Of a DNA stretch of 64,000 bases, positions 1 through 9,161 are shown piece by piece. This stretch comes from Arthrobacter sp. FW306-07-I. Lineage in GTDB: Bacteria > Actinomycetota > Actinomycetes > Actinomycetales > Micrococcaceae. The position numbers were made by a program, and so were the translations under genes. Numbering within the stretch: position 1 is the stretch's first letter; each line of letters starts with the position of its first letter. The notes below the pieces were generated by a model that did not search any database, was not told where the DNA came from, and was given only the letters and a program-made list of their open reading frames with translations. The DNA is taken from contig NZ_CP084550.1 in assembly GCF_021800405.1 (NCBI RefSeq), positions 310,001 through 374,000 of the forward strand, written 5' to 3'.

Positions 1-492
1 CTGCTGCGGGAATTCACCTCCTCCACCACCACGCCGGTGTCCACAGGGGAGCGGCTGTACAACCGGCAGGAGTTCCTGCCCGCCCTGCAGGCCGGTATTG
101 CCGTGGCGCAGCCGGACCTCTCGCACGCCGGCGGCATCACCGAGGTCCGCAAGATCGCCGCCCTGGCCGAGGTCTACGAAGTCCAGCTGGCACCGCATTG
201 CCCGCTGGGACCTCTGGCGCTCGCCGCCTGCCTCCAGGTCGGTTTTGCCACGCCCAACTTCCTCATCCAGGAGCAAAGCATCGGCATCCACTACAACCAG
301 GGCGCCGAAGTCCTCGACTACGTGGTGGACAAGACCCCCTTCAAGTTCGTGAACGGCCACATCGAACGGCTCACCGGACCCGGGTTGGGCATCGAAATCG
401 ATGAAGCCGTGGTCCGGGCAGCGGACAAGCGCGGCCACGCCTGGCGCGGTCCGGTGTGGCGCCACCCCGACGGATCCTTCGCAGAATGGTGA
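1..492 (+). CDS. dgoD: D-galactonate dehydratase, C-terminal part (cut by window start)
   Basis: The reading frame is open from base 1, so this is the last 163 residues of a gene that begins outside the window. The in-frame GTG at base 37 lies inside the conserved core and is not a real start. The segments [16 protein letters not shown] and [16 protein letters not shown] are typical of the C-terminal half of galactonate dehydratases of the enolase superfamily, which convert D-galactonate to 2-keto-3-deoxygalactonate. The HCPLGP histidine is in the expected catalytic region. It is followed within a few bases by a KDPG-type aldolase and a 2-keto-3-deoxy sugar kinase, the two steps expected downstream, so the context supports the call. 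A related acid-sugar dehydratase is the alternative. Confidence 0.85.
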   Translation: MLREFTSSTTTPVSTGERLYNRQEFLPALQAGIAVAQPDLSHAGGITEVRKIAALAEVYEVQLAPHCPLGPLALAACLQVGFATPNFLIQEQSIGIHYNQGAEVLDYVVDKTPFKFVNGHIERLTGPGLGIEIDEAVVRAADKRGHAWRGPVWRHPDGSFAEW

Positions 493-497
493 ACCCT

Positions 498-1175
498 ATG
501 ACATCCCAGAATCCAGCCGTTACCCCTGCCAGCCTGCTGGCCGGCATCCGGCAGGCCCGCCTTGTCGGCATTGTCCGCGGGAACGACGGCGGTGCTGCCG
601 CCAAGGCCGCGCTGGCGGCAATGGAGGAGGGTTTCCAGTACGTGGAGATTGCCCTCACCACGCCCAACGCGCTGGAGGCCATCCGTGAGGTCCGCGCGGC
701 TGCCCCGGCCGGCTGCCTGGTGGGCGCCGGCACCGTCCTCAGCGAGGCCGACGTCGAACGTGTCACCGCAGCCGGCGGCCAGTTCATCGTTACGCCCTCC
801 CTGGCACCCTCGATCAGTGAGGCAGCTGCCGCCGGCATCCCGGTCCTGGCCGGGGCGCTGACGCCCAGCGAGGCCTATGAGGCGATGGAACGCGGCGCCA
901 CCGCCATCAAGCTGTTCCCGGCGTCCATCGGCGGGCCCGGCTACCTGAAGGCCGTGCGGGATCCCTTCCCGGACATCCCGTTCATCGCAGTGGGAGGGGT
1001 GGGGCTCAGTGAAGCCACCGGTTACTGGGAAGCCGGCGCCATCGCCGTTGGACTGGGCGGGCCCCTGTTCGGCACGTCAGCGTCAGGTGGGGACCTGACG
1101 GAAATGCGGGACCGCGCGCGCAGCTTCCTGGGCCTTGCTGCCGAATTCGCAGCCAGGACCGGTACCGGCTCATGA
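498..1175 (+). CDS. dgoA: 2-dehydro-3-deoxy-6-phosphogalactonate / KDPG aldolase
   Basis: A 225-residue class I aldolase of the KDPG/KDPGal family, cleaving the 6-phosphate of a 2-keto-3-deoxy sugar acid to pyruvate and glyceraldehyde-3-phosphate. Visible motifs are GIVRG near residue 25, EIALTTPNALEAI, GAGTVLSEADVE, and AIKLFPAS with the Schiff-base lysine near residue 138. Length matches the family. The ATG at 498 starts just after the dehydratase stop; an in-frame ATG at 486 overlapping that stop is an alternative. The neighbouring dehydratase and kinase indicate the galactonate (De Ley-Doudoroff) route, but KDPG and KDPGal specificity cannot be separated by eye. Confidence 0.88.
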   Translation: MTSQNPAVTPASLLAGIRQARLVGIVRGNDGGAAAKAALAAMEEGFQYVEIALTTPNALEAIREVRAAAPAGCLVGAGTVLSEADVERVTAAGGQFIVTPSLAPSISEAAAAGIPVLAGALTPSEAYEAMERGATAIKLFPASIGGPGYLKAVRDPFPDIPFIAVGGVGLSEATGYWEAGAIAVGLGGPLFGTSASGGDLTEMRDRARSFLGLAAEFAARTGTGS

Positions 1176-2212
1176 CTGCTGGTACCGAATCCGCCCCGGA
1201 CCGCCCCGCTCCGGTGGACCTGCTGACCTTCGGCGAATCCATGGTCTCGCTCCGATCAACAGGGCCCCTGGCCAACGGCGGCACGCTGAACATGCAGGTG
1301 GCCGGGGCGGAATCGAACGTTGCCATTGGCGTCGCACGCCTTGGCCACACTTCCGCCTGGGCCGGGTCTGTCGGCGCTGATCCGCACGGCGAATTCATCG
1401 TGAAGCAGTTACGGGGCGAGGGCGTCCGGCTGCACCACGGCGTCCATGCGGAGCGCAGCACCGGGGTGATGTTCCTGGAACAGCGCACCGCCGACCTCAG
1501 CAGGGCCTTCTACTACCGTGCCGGTTCGGCGGGGGCCACCATTTCACGTCATCATGTGGCCGCCGCGCTGGACCAGGGCGCCCGGATCCTGCACCTGACC
1601 GGCATCACGCCTGCACTTAGTGCCGAGGCGCGGGACGCCGCGGAGTACGCCGCCGGACGAGCTGCCACCGAAGGGATGGTGGTCTCCCTCGATGTCAATT
1701 ACCGCAGCAAGCTCTGGTCCCGGGACCAGGCACGGGCGGTGCTGGGACCCTTGGCGCGGCACGCCACCATCGTTGTGGCGTCCGACGACGAACTGGACCT
1801 GATTGCCCCACCCCAGGCGGGGAGCGGCGCGGCAGGGCGTCCGGGCGATACCGGCGCCAGCGACGAAGCCACTGCCGACGTAGAGGCTTGTGCAGCCAGG
1901 GGGCTGCTGGAGGCCGGAGTCCGGGAAGTGGTGGTAAAGCGGGGCGCCGCGGGCGCCGCCGTCTATACAGCCGAGGGCCTTCTCGAAGTGCCCGCCCTCG
2001 CCGTGACCTGCCTGGACACCGTCGGGGCCGGCGACGCATTCACCGCCGGCTACCTTTCGGCTCTGCTCGGCGGTGCAGAAGTTCCCGAACGCCTGCACCG
2101 CGGCATCCTTGCCGGCGCCTTCGCAGTCAGCACCCGCGGCGACTGGGAAGGGCTGCCCCGTCCCGATGAACTTGCCCTGCTCGATGCCGCCAGGGGCAGC
2201 ACCCAGCGCTGA
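1172..2212 (+). CDS. kdgK: 2-dehydro-3-deoxygluconokinase/galactonokinase (PfkB family)
   Basis: A 346-residue ribokinase/PfkB-type sugar kinase. It opens with LLTFGESMVSLRSTGPLA, typical of KDG kinases, and carries the C-terminal signature DTVGAGDAFTAGYLSALL with the catalytic Asp near residue 288. It would phosphorylate 2-keto-3-deoxygluconate or -galactonate to feed the aldolase just upstream. The start overlaps the aldolase stop by four bases (ATGA), indicating translational coupling in one operon. A short Ala/Gly-rich insertion (about residues 212-230) precedes the ATP-binding lobe. Confidence 0.86.
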   Translation: MTAGTESAPDRPAPVDLLTFGESMVSLRSTGPLANGGTLNMQVAGAESNVAIGVARLGHTSAWAGSVGADPHGEFIVKQLRGEGVRLHHGVHAERSTGVMFLEQRTADLSRAFYYRAGSAGATISRHHVAAALDQGARILHLTGITPALSAEARDAAEYAAGRAATEGMVVSLDVNYRSKLWSRDQARAVLGPLARHATIVVASDDELDLIAPPQAGSGAAGRPGDTGASDEATADVEACAARGLLEAGVREVVVKRGAAGAAVYTAEGLLEVPALAVTCLDTVGAGDAFTAGYLSALLGGAEVPERLHRGILAGAFAVSTRGDWEGLPRPDELALLDAARGSTQR

Positions 2213-2269
2213 CCCCCGCCGGGCACATAATTCCCACAGGTCCTGCCAACTCCAACCCGAAAGCCAGCC

Positions 2270-3499
2270 ATGAAGATTGTCGCCGCTGATGTGTTTGTGA
2301 CCAGTCCCTCACGGAACTTCGTCACCCTCCGGATCACCACTGAGGATGGGGTGACCGGTATTGGTGACGCCACGCTGAACGGTCGCGAGCTGGCGGTTGC
2401 CGCGTATCTGCGGGAGCATGTGGCGCAGTTGTTGATTGGGAAGGATCCGCATCGGATTGAGGATACGTGGCAGTTCCTGTACCGGAGTGCGTATTGGCGG
2501 CGGGGTCCGGTGACGATGGCGGCGATCGCTGCGGTGGATATGGCGTTGTGGGATATCAAGGGCAAGCTGGCGGGGATGCCGGTGTATCAGCTCCTCGGTG
2601 GTGCTTCCCGGAGTGGGTTGCGGGCGTATGGGCATGCGTCGGGGGCCGATATTGAGTCGTTGTTTGATTCGGTGCGCGAGCATTTGGAGTTGGGGTATAA
2701 GTCGATCCGGATCCAGACGGCGGTGCCGGGGATCAAGGCTGTGTATGGGGTGGCGGCGCAGGCGCAGGCGTCGGGGGAGCGGTATGACTATGAGCCGGCG
2801 GGGCGCGGTGCGTTCCCGGTGGAGGAGGACTGGGACACCAGGGCGTATTTGCGGCACCTGCCGGGGGTGTTTGAGGCGGTGCGGAATGAGTTCGGTCCGG
2901 AGATCCCGTTGTTGCATGATGGGCATCACCGGATGACGCCGATCCAGGCGGCGAAGCTGGGCAAGGCGTTGGAGCCGTATGACCTGTTCTGGTTGGAGGA
3001 CTGCACGCCGGCGGAGAACCAGGAAGGGCTGCGCCTGGTGCGCCAGCACACCATTACGCCGCTGGCGATCGGGGAGATCTTTAATACGGTGTGGGATTAC
3101 CAGACGCTGATCAAGGAGCAGCTGATTGATTATGTGCGGGCGGCGTCCACGCACTTTGGCGGGATCTCCCCGTTGAAGAAGGTGATGGATTTCGCGGCGC
3201 AGTACCAGATCAAGTCCGGTTTCCATGGGCCGACGGATATTTCCCCGGTGGGGTTCGCGGCGCAGCTGCACGTGGGGTTGGCCATCCATAACTACGGGAT
3301 CCAGGAGTACATGCAGCACTCGGTGAAGACCAACGAGGTGTTCGAGCAGTCCATGACGTTCGTGGACGGGTACCTGCACCCGGGCGACAAGCCGGGCATC
3401 GGCGTGGAGTTCAACGAAGAAGCCGCCGCCGCTTACCCGTACCAGCAGGCCTACCTGCCCTACAACCGCCTCGTCGACGGCACCGTCCACGACTGGTAG
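2270..3499 (+). CDS. manD: D-mannonate dehydratase, ManD type (enolase superfamily)
   Basis: A 409-residue protein starting [18 protein letters not shown] and containing [20 protein letters not shown], hallmarks of the ManD/RspA branch of the enolase superfamily, which dehydrates D-mannonate to 2-keto-3-deoxygluconate. The barrel-domain motifs [22 protein letters not shown] and IGEIFN give the metal ligands and active-site segments. The product is the substrate of the kinase 58 bases upstream, so the cluster joins mannonate and galactonate degradation. Codon use is mosaic: roughly 2390-3330 is rich in TTG, GGG, GAT and TAT, whereas both ends use the NNC-rich pattern of neighbouring genes. A long open frame on the opposite strand is a by-product of that composition. 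Confidence 0.9.
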   Translation: MKIVAADVFVTSPSRNFVTLRITTEDGVTGIGDATLNGRELAVAAYLREHVAQLLIGKDPHRIEDTWQFLYRSAYWRRGPVTMAAIAAVDMALWDIKGKLAGMPVYQLLGGASRSGLRAYGHASGADIESLFDSVREHLELGYKSIRIQTAVPGIKAVYGVAAQAQASGERYDYEPAGRGAFPVEEDWDTRAYLRHLPGVFEAVRNEFGPEIPLLHDGHHRMTPIQAAKLGKALEPYDLFWLEDCTPAENQEGLRLVRQHTITPLAIGEIFNTVWDYQTLIKEQLIDYVRAASTHFGGISPLKKVMDFAAQYQIKSGFHGPTDISPVGFAAQLHVGLAIHNYGIQEYMQHSVKTNEVFEQSMTFVDGYLHPGDKPGIGVEFNEEAAAAYPYQQAYLPYNRLVDGTVHDW

Positions 3500-3544
3500 G
3501 CCCTTCCCGTTGACCCCGCCGCCAGCCGGTGTGAGGATGGCGCC

Positions 3545-4369
3545 ATGAACCAGATCGCCGCCTTCTACACCGGCCCCGGGAGGCTTGTAGCGGCCATCAG
3601 CGCTGCCCTGGACGCGGCCGGTGTGGACCGCGCAACGCTGCGGCCGGCCGATCTCGCTGCTGTTGACGAGTTCCACATCCGTGGCCGCAGGGCAACCCTG
3701 GAAATCGTGGAAGCACTCGGACTCACAGCCCAGTCCCATGTGCTTGACCTCGGCAGCGGACTGGGAGGTCCCGCGCGGACGCTCGCCGAGCTGACAGGGT
3801 GCACCGTCACCGGTGTCGACCTCACCCCGGAATTCTGCCAGGTGGCGGCCGCGCTCTCGGAATGGACAGGCCTGTCCCACCGCACCCGTTTCCAGGTGGG
3901 GGACGCAACAGCCACCGGTCTTCCCGACGGGTCCGTCGACGCGTCACTAAGTGTGCATGTGGCCATGAACATCCCCAACAAGCACGCGCTCTATGCGGAA
4001 GCCTTCCGGGTCCTTCGGCCGGGCGGCCGGTTCGTGGTTTATGACGTTCTGCAGGGTGAAGGCGGGGCAGTGCACTACCCGGTGCCGTGGGCTGCTGGCC
4101 CCTCGACAAGCTTTCCCGCGACCCTGGAAGACATGCTCGAACTCCTCCCCGCGGCAGGTTTTGATGTGATCTCGGAAGTCGACTCGTCGGACGAGAGCCT
4201 TGCCTGGTTCCAGCAGATGCTCGCCAAAATCCAGCGGGACGGGCCGCCACCAGTGACCTTCGCGACCTTCCTTGGCGAGAGCTTCGCTCAGATGACTGCC
4301 AATCAGGTAGCCAACCTCGCCGAACGGCGCATCCGGACCGTCATGTTCGTGTGCTCAAGGCCGTCCTGA
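3545..4369 (+). CDS. class I SAM-dependent methyltransferase
   Basis: A 274-residue protein with a Rossmann methyltransferase core. The SAM-binding motif VLDLGSGLGGPARTLAEL lies near residues 64-81, followed by TVTGVDLTPEF, then GLPDGSVDASLSVHVAMNI and the post-motif segment LRPGGRFVVYDVLQGEGG. The pattern resembles small-molecule methyltransferases of the Methyltransf_11/sarcosine-dimethylglycine type; the substrate is not evident. The ATG follows a GAGGA ribosome-binding sequence. It sits alone between manD and a convergent MarR gene. Confidence 0.75.
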   Translation: MNQIAAFYTGPGRLVAAISAALDAAGVDRATLRPADLAAVDEFHIRGRRATLEIVEALGLTAQSHVLDLGSGLGGPARTLAELTGCTVTGVDLTPEFCQVAAALSEWTGLSHRTRFQVGDATATGLPDGSVDASLSVHVAMNIPNKHALYAEAFRVLRPGGRFVVYDVLQGEGGAVHYPVPWAAGPSTSFPATLEDMLELLPAAGFDVISEVDSSDESLAWFQQMLAKIQRDGPPPVTFATFLGESFAQMTANQVANLAERRIRTVMFVCSRPS

Positions 4370-4400
4370 CGGGTTGGAAACCTTTGAAGCCGGGCGGCGT

Positions 4401-4868
4401 CTACTCCGCAGCACCCCACAGCGCTTTACGGAGCAGTCGCTTCAACTCCTGCGACTCCTCCCCGGACAGCACCGCAAGCTGATTCAGCTCCGCAACATCC
4501 ATGGCAGCGCGGGCCTTGGCGTGCATCTTCCGCCCCTCCGCGGTGGAGACGATGATTTTGGCCCGTCGGTCCTGCTTTCCCTGCGCGCGCTCCACAAGGC
4601 CCCGCCATTCCAGGTCGTCCACCAGCGTGGACACTTGGCCCGGCTCAAGGTTCAGGAACTCGGCGACCTCGCGCGGAGTCGGCTCAAGTCCACTGCAAGC
4701 CAGCGCCAGGATGGAGAAGGAACGCTCGCGGAGTGCAAAGTCTGCCAGTGCCCGTTTGTTGAGTCCTGCTCCCCTTTCATGCAGCCGGGCGAGCAGGACG
4801 CCCATGTCGCTGCCCATCCTGGATGCCGCGAGGCGCGGGGGCTGAATTTCGGTGCCCAAGGCGGCCAT
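4401..4868 (-). CDS. MarR family transcriptional regulator
   Basis: A 155-residue winged-helix regulator. The core includes ERSFSILALACSGLEPTPREVAEFLNLEPGQVSTLVDDLEWRG split across the recognition helices, then the wing QDRRAKIIVSTAEGR, the standard MarR layout. The ATG at 4868 has GGAG five bases upstream; a GTG one codon earlier is too close to it. It is divergent from the BASS transporter at 5053, and the AT-rich stretch around 4880-4925 between them, containing GTCGAC and two ATCG repeats, is the probable shared promoter/operator. It may control that transporter; the ligand is unknown. Confidence 0.85.
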   Translation of the reverse strand: MAALGTEIQPPRLAASRMGSDMGVLLARLHERGAGLNKRALADFALRERSFSILALACSGLEPTPREVAEFLNLEPGQVSTLVDDLEWRGLVERAQGKQDRRAKIIVSTAEGRKMHAKARAAMDVAELNQLAVLSGEESQELKRLLRKALWGAAE

Positions 4869-5052
4869 CACAACTCCGGTTTTGGTAAAACAATCGTCGA
4901 CTTATCGAAGGATCCAAATTTTCATGAATCGCGGGTGGGAACCGACATCGGCAGAATCTCGGGCAGGCGGCAGCATGTGATGGGGCCCGCCGTTGTTACC
5001 GTTCACGGTCATCAATTGGCGGAACCATCCCAGCCGGTGCCAGCATGGTTGG

Positions 5053-6084
5053 ATGCTTGAGGCAACTAAACCCCAGAATTCCCCGGATGGGGCACCCGTC
5101 AACCCTGCGCTGGAAGCGGAAAGCAGGATCGCCCGTATCGCCGTGACGGTGTTCCCCATCCTGGTGGTGGCCGCAGGCATCATCGGCTTCCTGCTCCCCG
5201 GAGTCTTCAAGCCCATTGCCCCCAGCGTTCCGTACCTGCTGGGCATCATCATGTTCTGCATGGGCCTGACGCTCACGCCACCCGACTTCGCCGCGGTGGC
5301 CAAGCGCCCGTGGGCGGTGGCCCTGGGCATCGTTGCCCACTACATCATCATGCCCGGAGCCGGCTGGCTGATCGCCGGGGCCCTCAACCTTGAGCCCGAG
5401 CTGGCCGTCGGCGTCATCCTGGTGGGCTGCGCCCCCTCCGGAACGGCCTCCAATGTGATGGCCTTCCTGGCCAAGGGCGATGTTGCCCTCTCCGTAGCGG
5501 TTGCCTCCGTTTCCACGATCATCGCACCGATCGTCACCCCGCTGCTGGTCCTGTTCCTGGCCGGTTCGTACCTTCAGATTGATGCGGCCGGCATGGTGGG
5601 GGACATCGTTAAGACCGTGCTGCTGCCGGTGGTTGCCGGCCTCCTCGCCCGGCTGTTCCTCAAGAAGCTCGTCGCGAAGGTGCTGCCGGCACTGCCGTGG
5701 GCGTCCGCCGTCGTGATCTCCCTGATCGTGGCCATCGTGGTGGCCGGCAGCGCCAGCAAGATCATCAGCGCCGGGGCCATTGTGTTCCTCGCCGTGGTGC
5801 TGCACAACGGCTTCGGGCTGGGCCTGGGTTACCTGGCCGGCAAGCTGGGCCGGCTGGACGACAAGGCCCGGCGTGCCCTTGCCTTCGAGGTGGGCATGCA
5901 GAACTCGGGCCTGGCCGCCACGCTGGCCACTGCGCACTTCACCCCGCTGGCCGCACTCCCGTCCGCCGTGTTCTCGCTGTGGCACAACATCTCCGGCGCC
6001 ATCGTGGCTGCCTGGCTGGCCCGGCGTCCGCTCCAGGACAAGCGCGAAGACAGGACAAGCGCCAGCCTCACAAAACAGGCCTGA
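5053..6084 (+). CDS. bile acid:sodium symporter (BASS) family transporter
   Basis: A 343-residue polytopic membrane protein with about nine or ten hydrophobic segments. Conserved BASS motifs include GIIMFCMGLTLTP, VGVILVGCAPSGTASNVMAFL and ALAFEVGMQNSGLAATLA. The family includes pantothenate/ketopantoate (PanS) and other organic-anion transporters, so the substrate need not be a bile acid. The ATG at 5053 is preferred because the protein from there begins shortly before the first membrane segment; an upstream TTG frame adds 20 non-conserved residues. It is divergent from the MarR gene. Confidence 0.85.
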   Translation: MLEATKPQNSPDGAPVNPALEAESRIARIAVTVFPILVVAAGIIGFLLPGVFKPIAPSVPYLLGIIMFCMGLTLTPPDFAAVAKRPWAVALGIVAHYIIMPGAGWLIAGALNLEPELAVGVILVGCAPSGTASNVMAFLAKGDVALSVAVASVSTIIAPIVTPLLVLFLAGSYLQIDAAGMVGDIVKTVLLPVVAGLLARLFLKKLVAKVLPALPWASAVVISLIVAIVVAGSASKIISAGAIVFLAVVLHNGFGLGLGYLAGKLGRLDDKARRALAFEVGMQNSGLAATLATAHFTPLAALPSAVFSLWHNISGAIVAAWLARRPLQDKREDRTSASLTKQA

Positions 6085-6207
6085 CCACCGCGATCACCTG
6101 TCCACTCACAGGAAAAGCCCGTTTCCCCTCCCCGATTGTGGGTACAGAATCGGGTGGGACAACGTCGTCTTACGCGGTCCCGCCAGTTCCGGACAGGAGA
6201 TGGACAG

Positions 6208-8673
6208 ATGACTCGGATTGACCGAATAGCTGAACCATGGGGGACAAGGACGCCGTACGGCAGCGGCGGTGATTGGCCGGTCAGGGTGGACACGCACCTG
6301 GCCGAGGGGGTGGCTCCGGAGGACGTGGACCGGTGGGTCCAGACGGCGTCGCTCCTCCACTCAAACGGTGACGCCATGGATATCGCCGTCAAGGACAACC
6401 GGATCGTCGGGGTGCGCGGCCGGGCCGTGGACCGCGTCAACCACGGCCGGCTGGGCCCGAAGGACCTGTACGGCTGGCAGGCCAACGCGTCCCCTGACCG
6501 CCTCACCAAACCCCTTGTCCGCGAGGGCGGAAAACTGGTGGAAACCGACTGGGACACCGCCATGCAGCGCGTGGTGGACCGTTCCAAGGCGCTGCTCGCG
6601 GAACAGGGCCCCAGCGCCATCGGCTTCTACACCACCGGGCAGCTGTTTTCGGAGGAATACTACACCCTGGGCGCGATTGCACACGGCGGGATCGGCACCA
6701 ATCACGTGGACGGCAACACCAGGCTCTGCACGGCCACGGCGGGTGAAGCGCTCAAGGAGTCGTTCGGCTGCGACGGCCAGCCCGGCTCCTACACCGACGT
6801 CGACCATGCGGACGTGATCGCCCTCTACGGGCACAACGTGGCGGAGACCCAGACCGTCCTGTGGACCAGGATGCTGGACCGCCTGGCCGGGCCCAACCCG
6901 CCCAAGATCATCTGCGTGGACCCCCGCATGACACCCGTGGCCAAGGCTGCCACGCTGCATTTGGCCCCGCGTCCGGGCACGAACGTGGCGCTGATGAACG
7001 GCATCCTGCACGAGATCATCAGCAACGGCTGGGTGGACCACGAGTACATCAACGCGCACACCGTGGGTTTTGCCGAGCTCGAAAAAGAGGTCAAGAACTA
7101 TCCGCCCGCGCTGGTGGCAGAAATCTGCGGCGTCCCCGCGGAGCTGATCTCCGAGGCCGCGAGCATCATCGGCCACGCCGAAAGGCTTCTGTCCACCGTC
7201 CTGCAGGGTTTCTACCAGTCCAACCAGGCCACCGCGGCTGCGGTCCAGGTCAACAACGTGAACATCATCCGGGGCATGCTGGGCAAGCCCGGCTGCGGCA
7301 TCCTGCAGATGAACGGCCAGCCTACGGCAGAAAATACCCGGGAATGCGGGGCCGACGGCGACCTGGCCGCCTTCCGGAACTGGTCCAACGACGCACACAT
7401 CAAGGACCTCGCAAGGGTTTGGAACATCGACCCTATGTCCATCCCGCACTATTCTCCGCCCACCCACGTCATGCAGATGATGCGGTACGCGGAGGACGGC
7501 TCCATTCGGATGTTGTGGGTCAGCGGCACGAACCCCGCCGTCTCGCTGCCAGAGCTGGCACGTATCCGCGGAATCCTGGAACAGGAGCGGCTGTTCCTTG
7601 TGGTCCAGGACATCTTCCTGTCCGAGACCGCCCAGCTGGCCGACGTGGTGCTCCCAGCGGCCACGTGGGGTGAGAAGACCGGTACGTTCACCAACGTGGA
7701 CCGCACCGTCCACCTTTCGGAGAAAGCTGTCGACCCGCCCGGCGAGGCCCGGCCCGACCTGGACATCTTCATCGACTATGCGCACCGGATGGGCCTGCAG
7801 GACAAGGACGGGCAGCCGCTGATCAAGTGGAATGATTCCGAGTCCGCCTTTGAAGCCTGGAAGGAATGCACCCGGGGGCGGCCCTGCGACTACACCGGCA
7901 TCACCTACGACAAGCTGCGGGGCGGATCCGGCATCCAGTGGCCGTGCAATGAGGAGAACCCGGACGGCACGGAGCGGATCTACGCCGACGGGAAGTTCTG
8001 GGCGCACCCGGAGTACTGCGAAACCTACGGCCGCGACCTCATCACCGGAGCACCCGTGGACCCGTCCGAGTACAAGGCCCTCAACCCGGAGGGCAAGGCC
8101 ATCATCAAGGCCGCCGAGTACATGCCGCCGCACGAGCTGCCCAGCCAGGACTTTCCACTACAGCTCATCACGGGCCGCACGCTCTACCAGTTCCACACGC
8201 GCACCAAGACGGGACGGGCACCGGAGCTGAACGCGGCGGCACCGGACGTCTGGGTTGAGTTGTCAGCGGACGACGCCGGCGCGTACGGGATTGCCGAGGG
8301 CGACCTTGCGGAGGTGGCGACGCCCCGTGGTTCCGTCCGTGCCAACGTGCGGATCAGCGGCATCCGGAACGGCGTGCTTTTCCTGCCGTTCCATTACGGC
8401 TATTGGGACACCGACGGCGGCCACCAGCCGGACGGGGCGGGCCGGGCGGCGAACGAGCTGACCATTACCGACTGGGACGCCGCGTCCAAGCAGCCCATCT
8501 TCAAGACGGCAGCTGCGCGCGTCACCAGGGTTTCCGCCGGCGACGGTCCGTCCCCGGCACCCACCACCACAGCCTCGGCTCCGGTGGGCGGTTTTCCGGA
8601 AGGGGCCTCGACCAAGGGAATTCCGTCCGCGCTGGCCGATGAGGCTCCGCAGATCGCGGGAGGTGCACGATGA
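6208..8673 (+). CDS. molybdopterin oxidoreductase lacking the N-terminal [4Fe-4S] cysteines
   Basis: An 821-residue DMSO-reductase-superfamily protein closest in layout to assimilatory nitrate reductase/formate dehydrogenase large subunits. The likely Mo-ligand cysteine is kept in GNTRLCTATAGEA (Cys near 174), and the molybdopterin-guanine-dinucleotide domains follow (WVSGTNPAVSLPEL, QDIFLSETAQLADVVLPA, and a C-terminal domain with FLPFHYGYWD). The N-terminal cluster site is gone: where relatives have CxxCxxxC there is ASLLHSNGDAMDIAVKD (about residues 47-63), and the fourth cysteine (LCPKG) is GRLGPKDLYGW. A Pro/Ala-rich tail of about 50 residues ends the protein. The ATG at 6208 has a GGAGA sequence upstream. 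No ferredoxin, flavin or cytochrome partner gene is adjacent. It overlaps the next gene by four bases. Confidence 0.85.
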   Translation: MTRIDRIAEPWGTRTPYGSGGDWPVRVDTHLAEGVAPEDVDRWVQTASLLHSNGDAMDIAVKDNRIVGVRGRAVDRVNHGRLGPKDLYGWQANASPDRLTKPLVREGGKLVETDWDTAMQRVVDRSKALLAEQGPSAIGFYTTGQLFSEEYYTLGAIAHGGIGTNHVDGNTRLCTATAGEALKESFGCDGQPGSYTDVDHADVIALYGHNVAETQTVLWTRMLDRLAGPNPPKIICVDPRMTPVAKAATLHLAPRPGTNVALMNGILHEIISNGWVDHEYINAHTVGFAELEKEVKNYPPALVAEICGVPAELISEAASIIGHAERLLSTVLQGFYQSNQATAAAVQVNNVNIIRGMLGKPGCGILQMNGQPTAENTRECGADGDLAAFRNWSNDAHIKDLARVWNIDPMSIPHYSPPTHVMQMMRYAEDGSIRMLWVSGTNPAVSLPELARIRGILEQERLFLVVQDIFLSETAQLADVVLPAATWGEKTGTFTNVDRTVHLSEKAVDPPGEARPDLDIFIDYAHRMGLQDKDGQPLIKWNDSESAFEAWKECTRGRPCDYTGITYDKLRGGSGIQWPCNEENPDGTERIYADGKFWAHPEYCETYGRDLITGAPVDPSEYKALNPEGKAIIKAAEYMPPHELPSQDFPLQLITGRTLYQFHTRTKTGRAPELNAAAPDVWVELSADDAGAYGIAEGDLAEVATPRGSVRANVRISGIRNGVLFLPFHYGYWDTDGGHQPDGAGRAANELTITDWDAASKQPIFKTAAARVTRVSAGDGPSPAPTTTASAPVGGFPEGASTKGIPSALADEAPQIAGGAR

Positions 8674-9152
8674 AATTCGGGCTTGTACTTGAGGAAATGC
8701 ACCGGTCCGAAAACGACCTGGCGCACCATTTGTTGACCATCTCCGAACGGCACAAGGTGGACCACGAGGTCTATCACCTGGCCCGGGACCTGGCGCGCTG
8801 GTCACAGCAGCATGTCCGGGACATCGCCGCCATGGGCAAGAACTACGGGCTGGACCTTGACCCTGAGCCGCGGGACGAAATGGGATTGATGGAAACCATC
8901 CGCGAAAAGGGCAGCGAAATGGTGGGCCGGCGCCCCGAGACCGGCATGCTGCTGCTGCGGGACCTCAGGGAGCTCTACCTGAAGGCCTGCGGCGTATCGG
9001 CAGACTGGGAGCTGCTGGCCCAGGCTGCCCAGGGAATGAAGGACAAGAAGCTGCTGGGACTTGCCGGGAAGTGCCACCCCCAGACCATCCGCCAGATGAA
9101 GTGGGCCAATGGCAAGCTGAAGGAATCCGCCACGCAGGTCCTGGTCAGTTAG
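8670..9152 (+). CDS. conserved hypothetical protein coupled to the molybdoenzyme
   Basis: A 160-residue protein whose ATG overlaps the stop of the molybdopterin oxidoreductase (ATGA), implying coupled translation and joint function. I do not recognise a named domain. It looks all-helical and soluble, with a His/Glu-rich N-terminal half (EEMHRSENDLAHHLL, then HKVDHEVYHLARDLARWSQQH), suggestive of a four-helix bundle of ferritin-like type, and a basic C-terminus (KWANGKLKE). Possible roles are accessory subunit, cofactor-loading chaperone or metal-binding electron partner. The metal idea is inference from residue spacing only. Confidence 0.7.
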   Translation: MKFGLVLEEMHRSENDLAHHLLTISERHKVDHEVYHLARDLARWSQQHVRDIAAMGKNYGLDLDPEPRDEMGLMETIREKGSEMVGRRPETGMLLLRDLRELYLKACGVSADWELLAQAAQGMKDKKLLGLAGKCHPQTIRQMKWANGKLKESATQVLVS

Positions 9153-9161
9153 GGGAACCCG

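Noticed and set aside
2309..3880. 523-codon open frame on the minus strand
   Set aside because: It lies antisense to manD and the methyltransferase; its His/Arg/Gln-rich product has no domain. The open frame follows from the NNG/NNT codon bias of manD.
6361..8133. 590-codon minus-strand frame
   Set aside because: Shadow of the molybdopterin oxidoreductase; no recognisable protein features.
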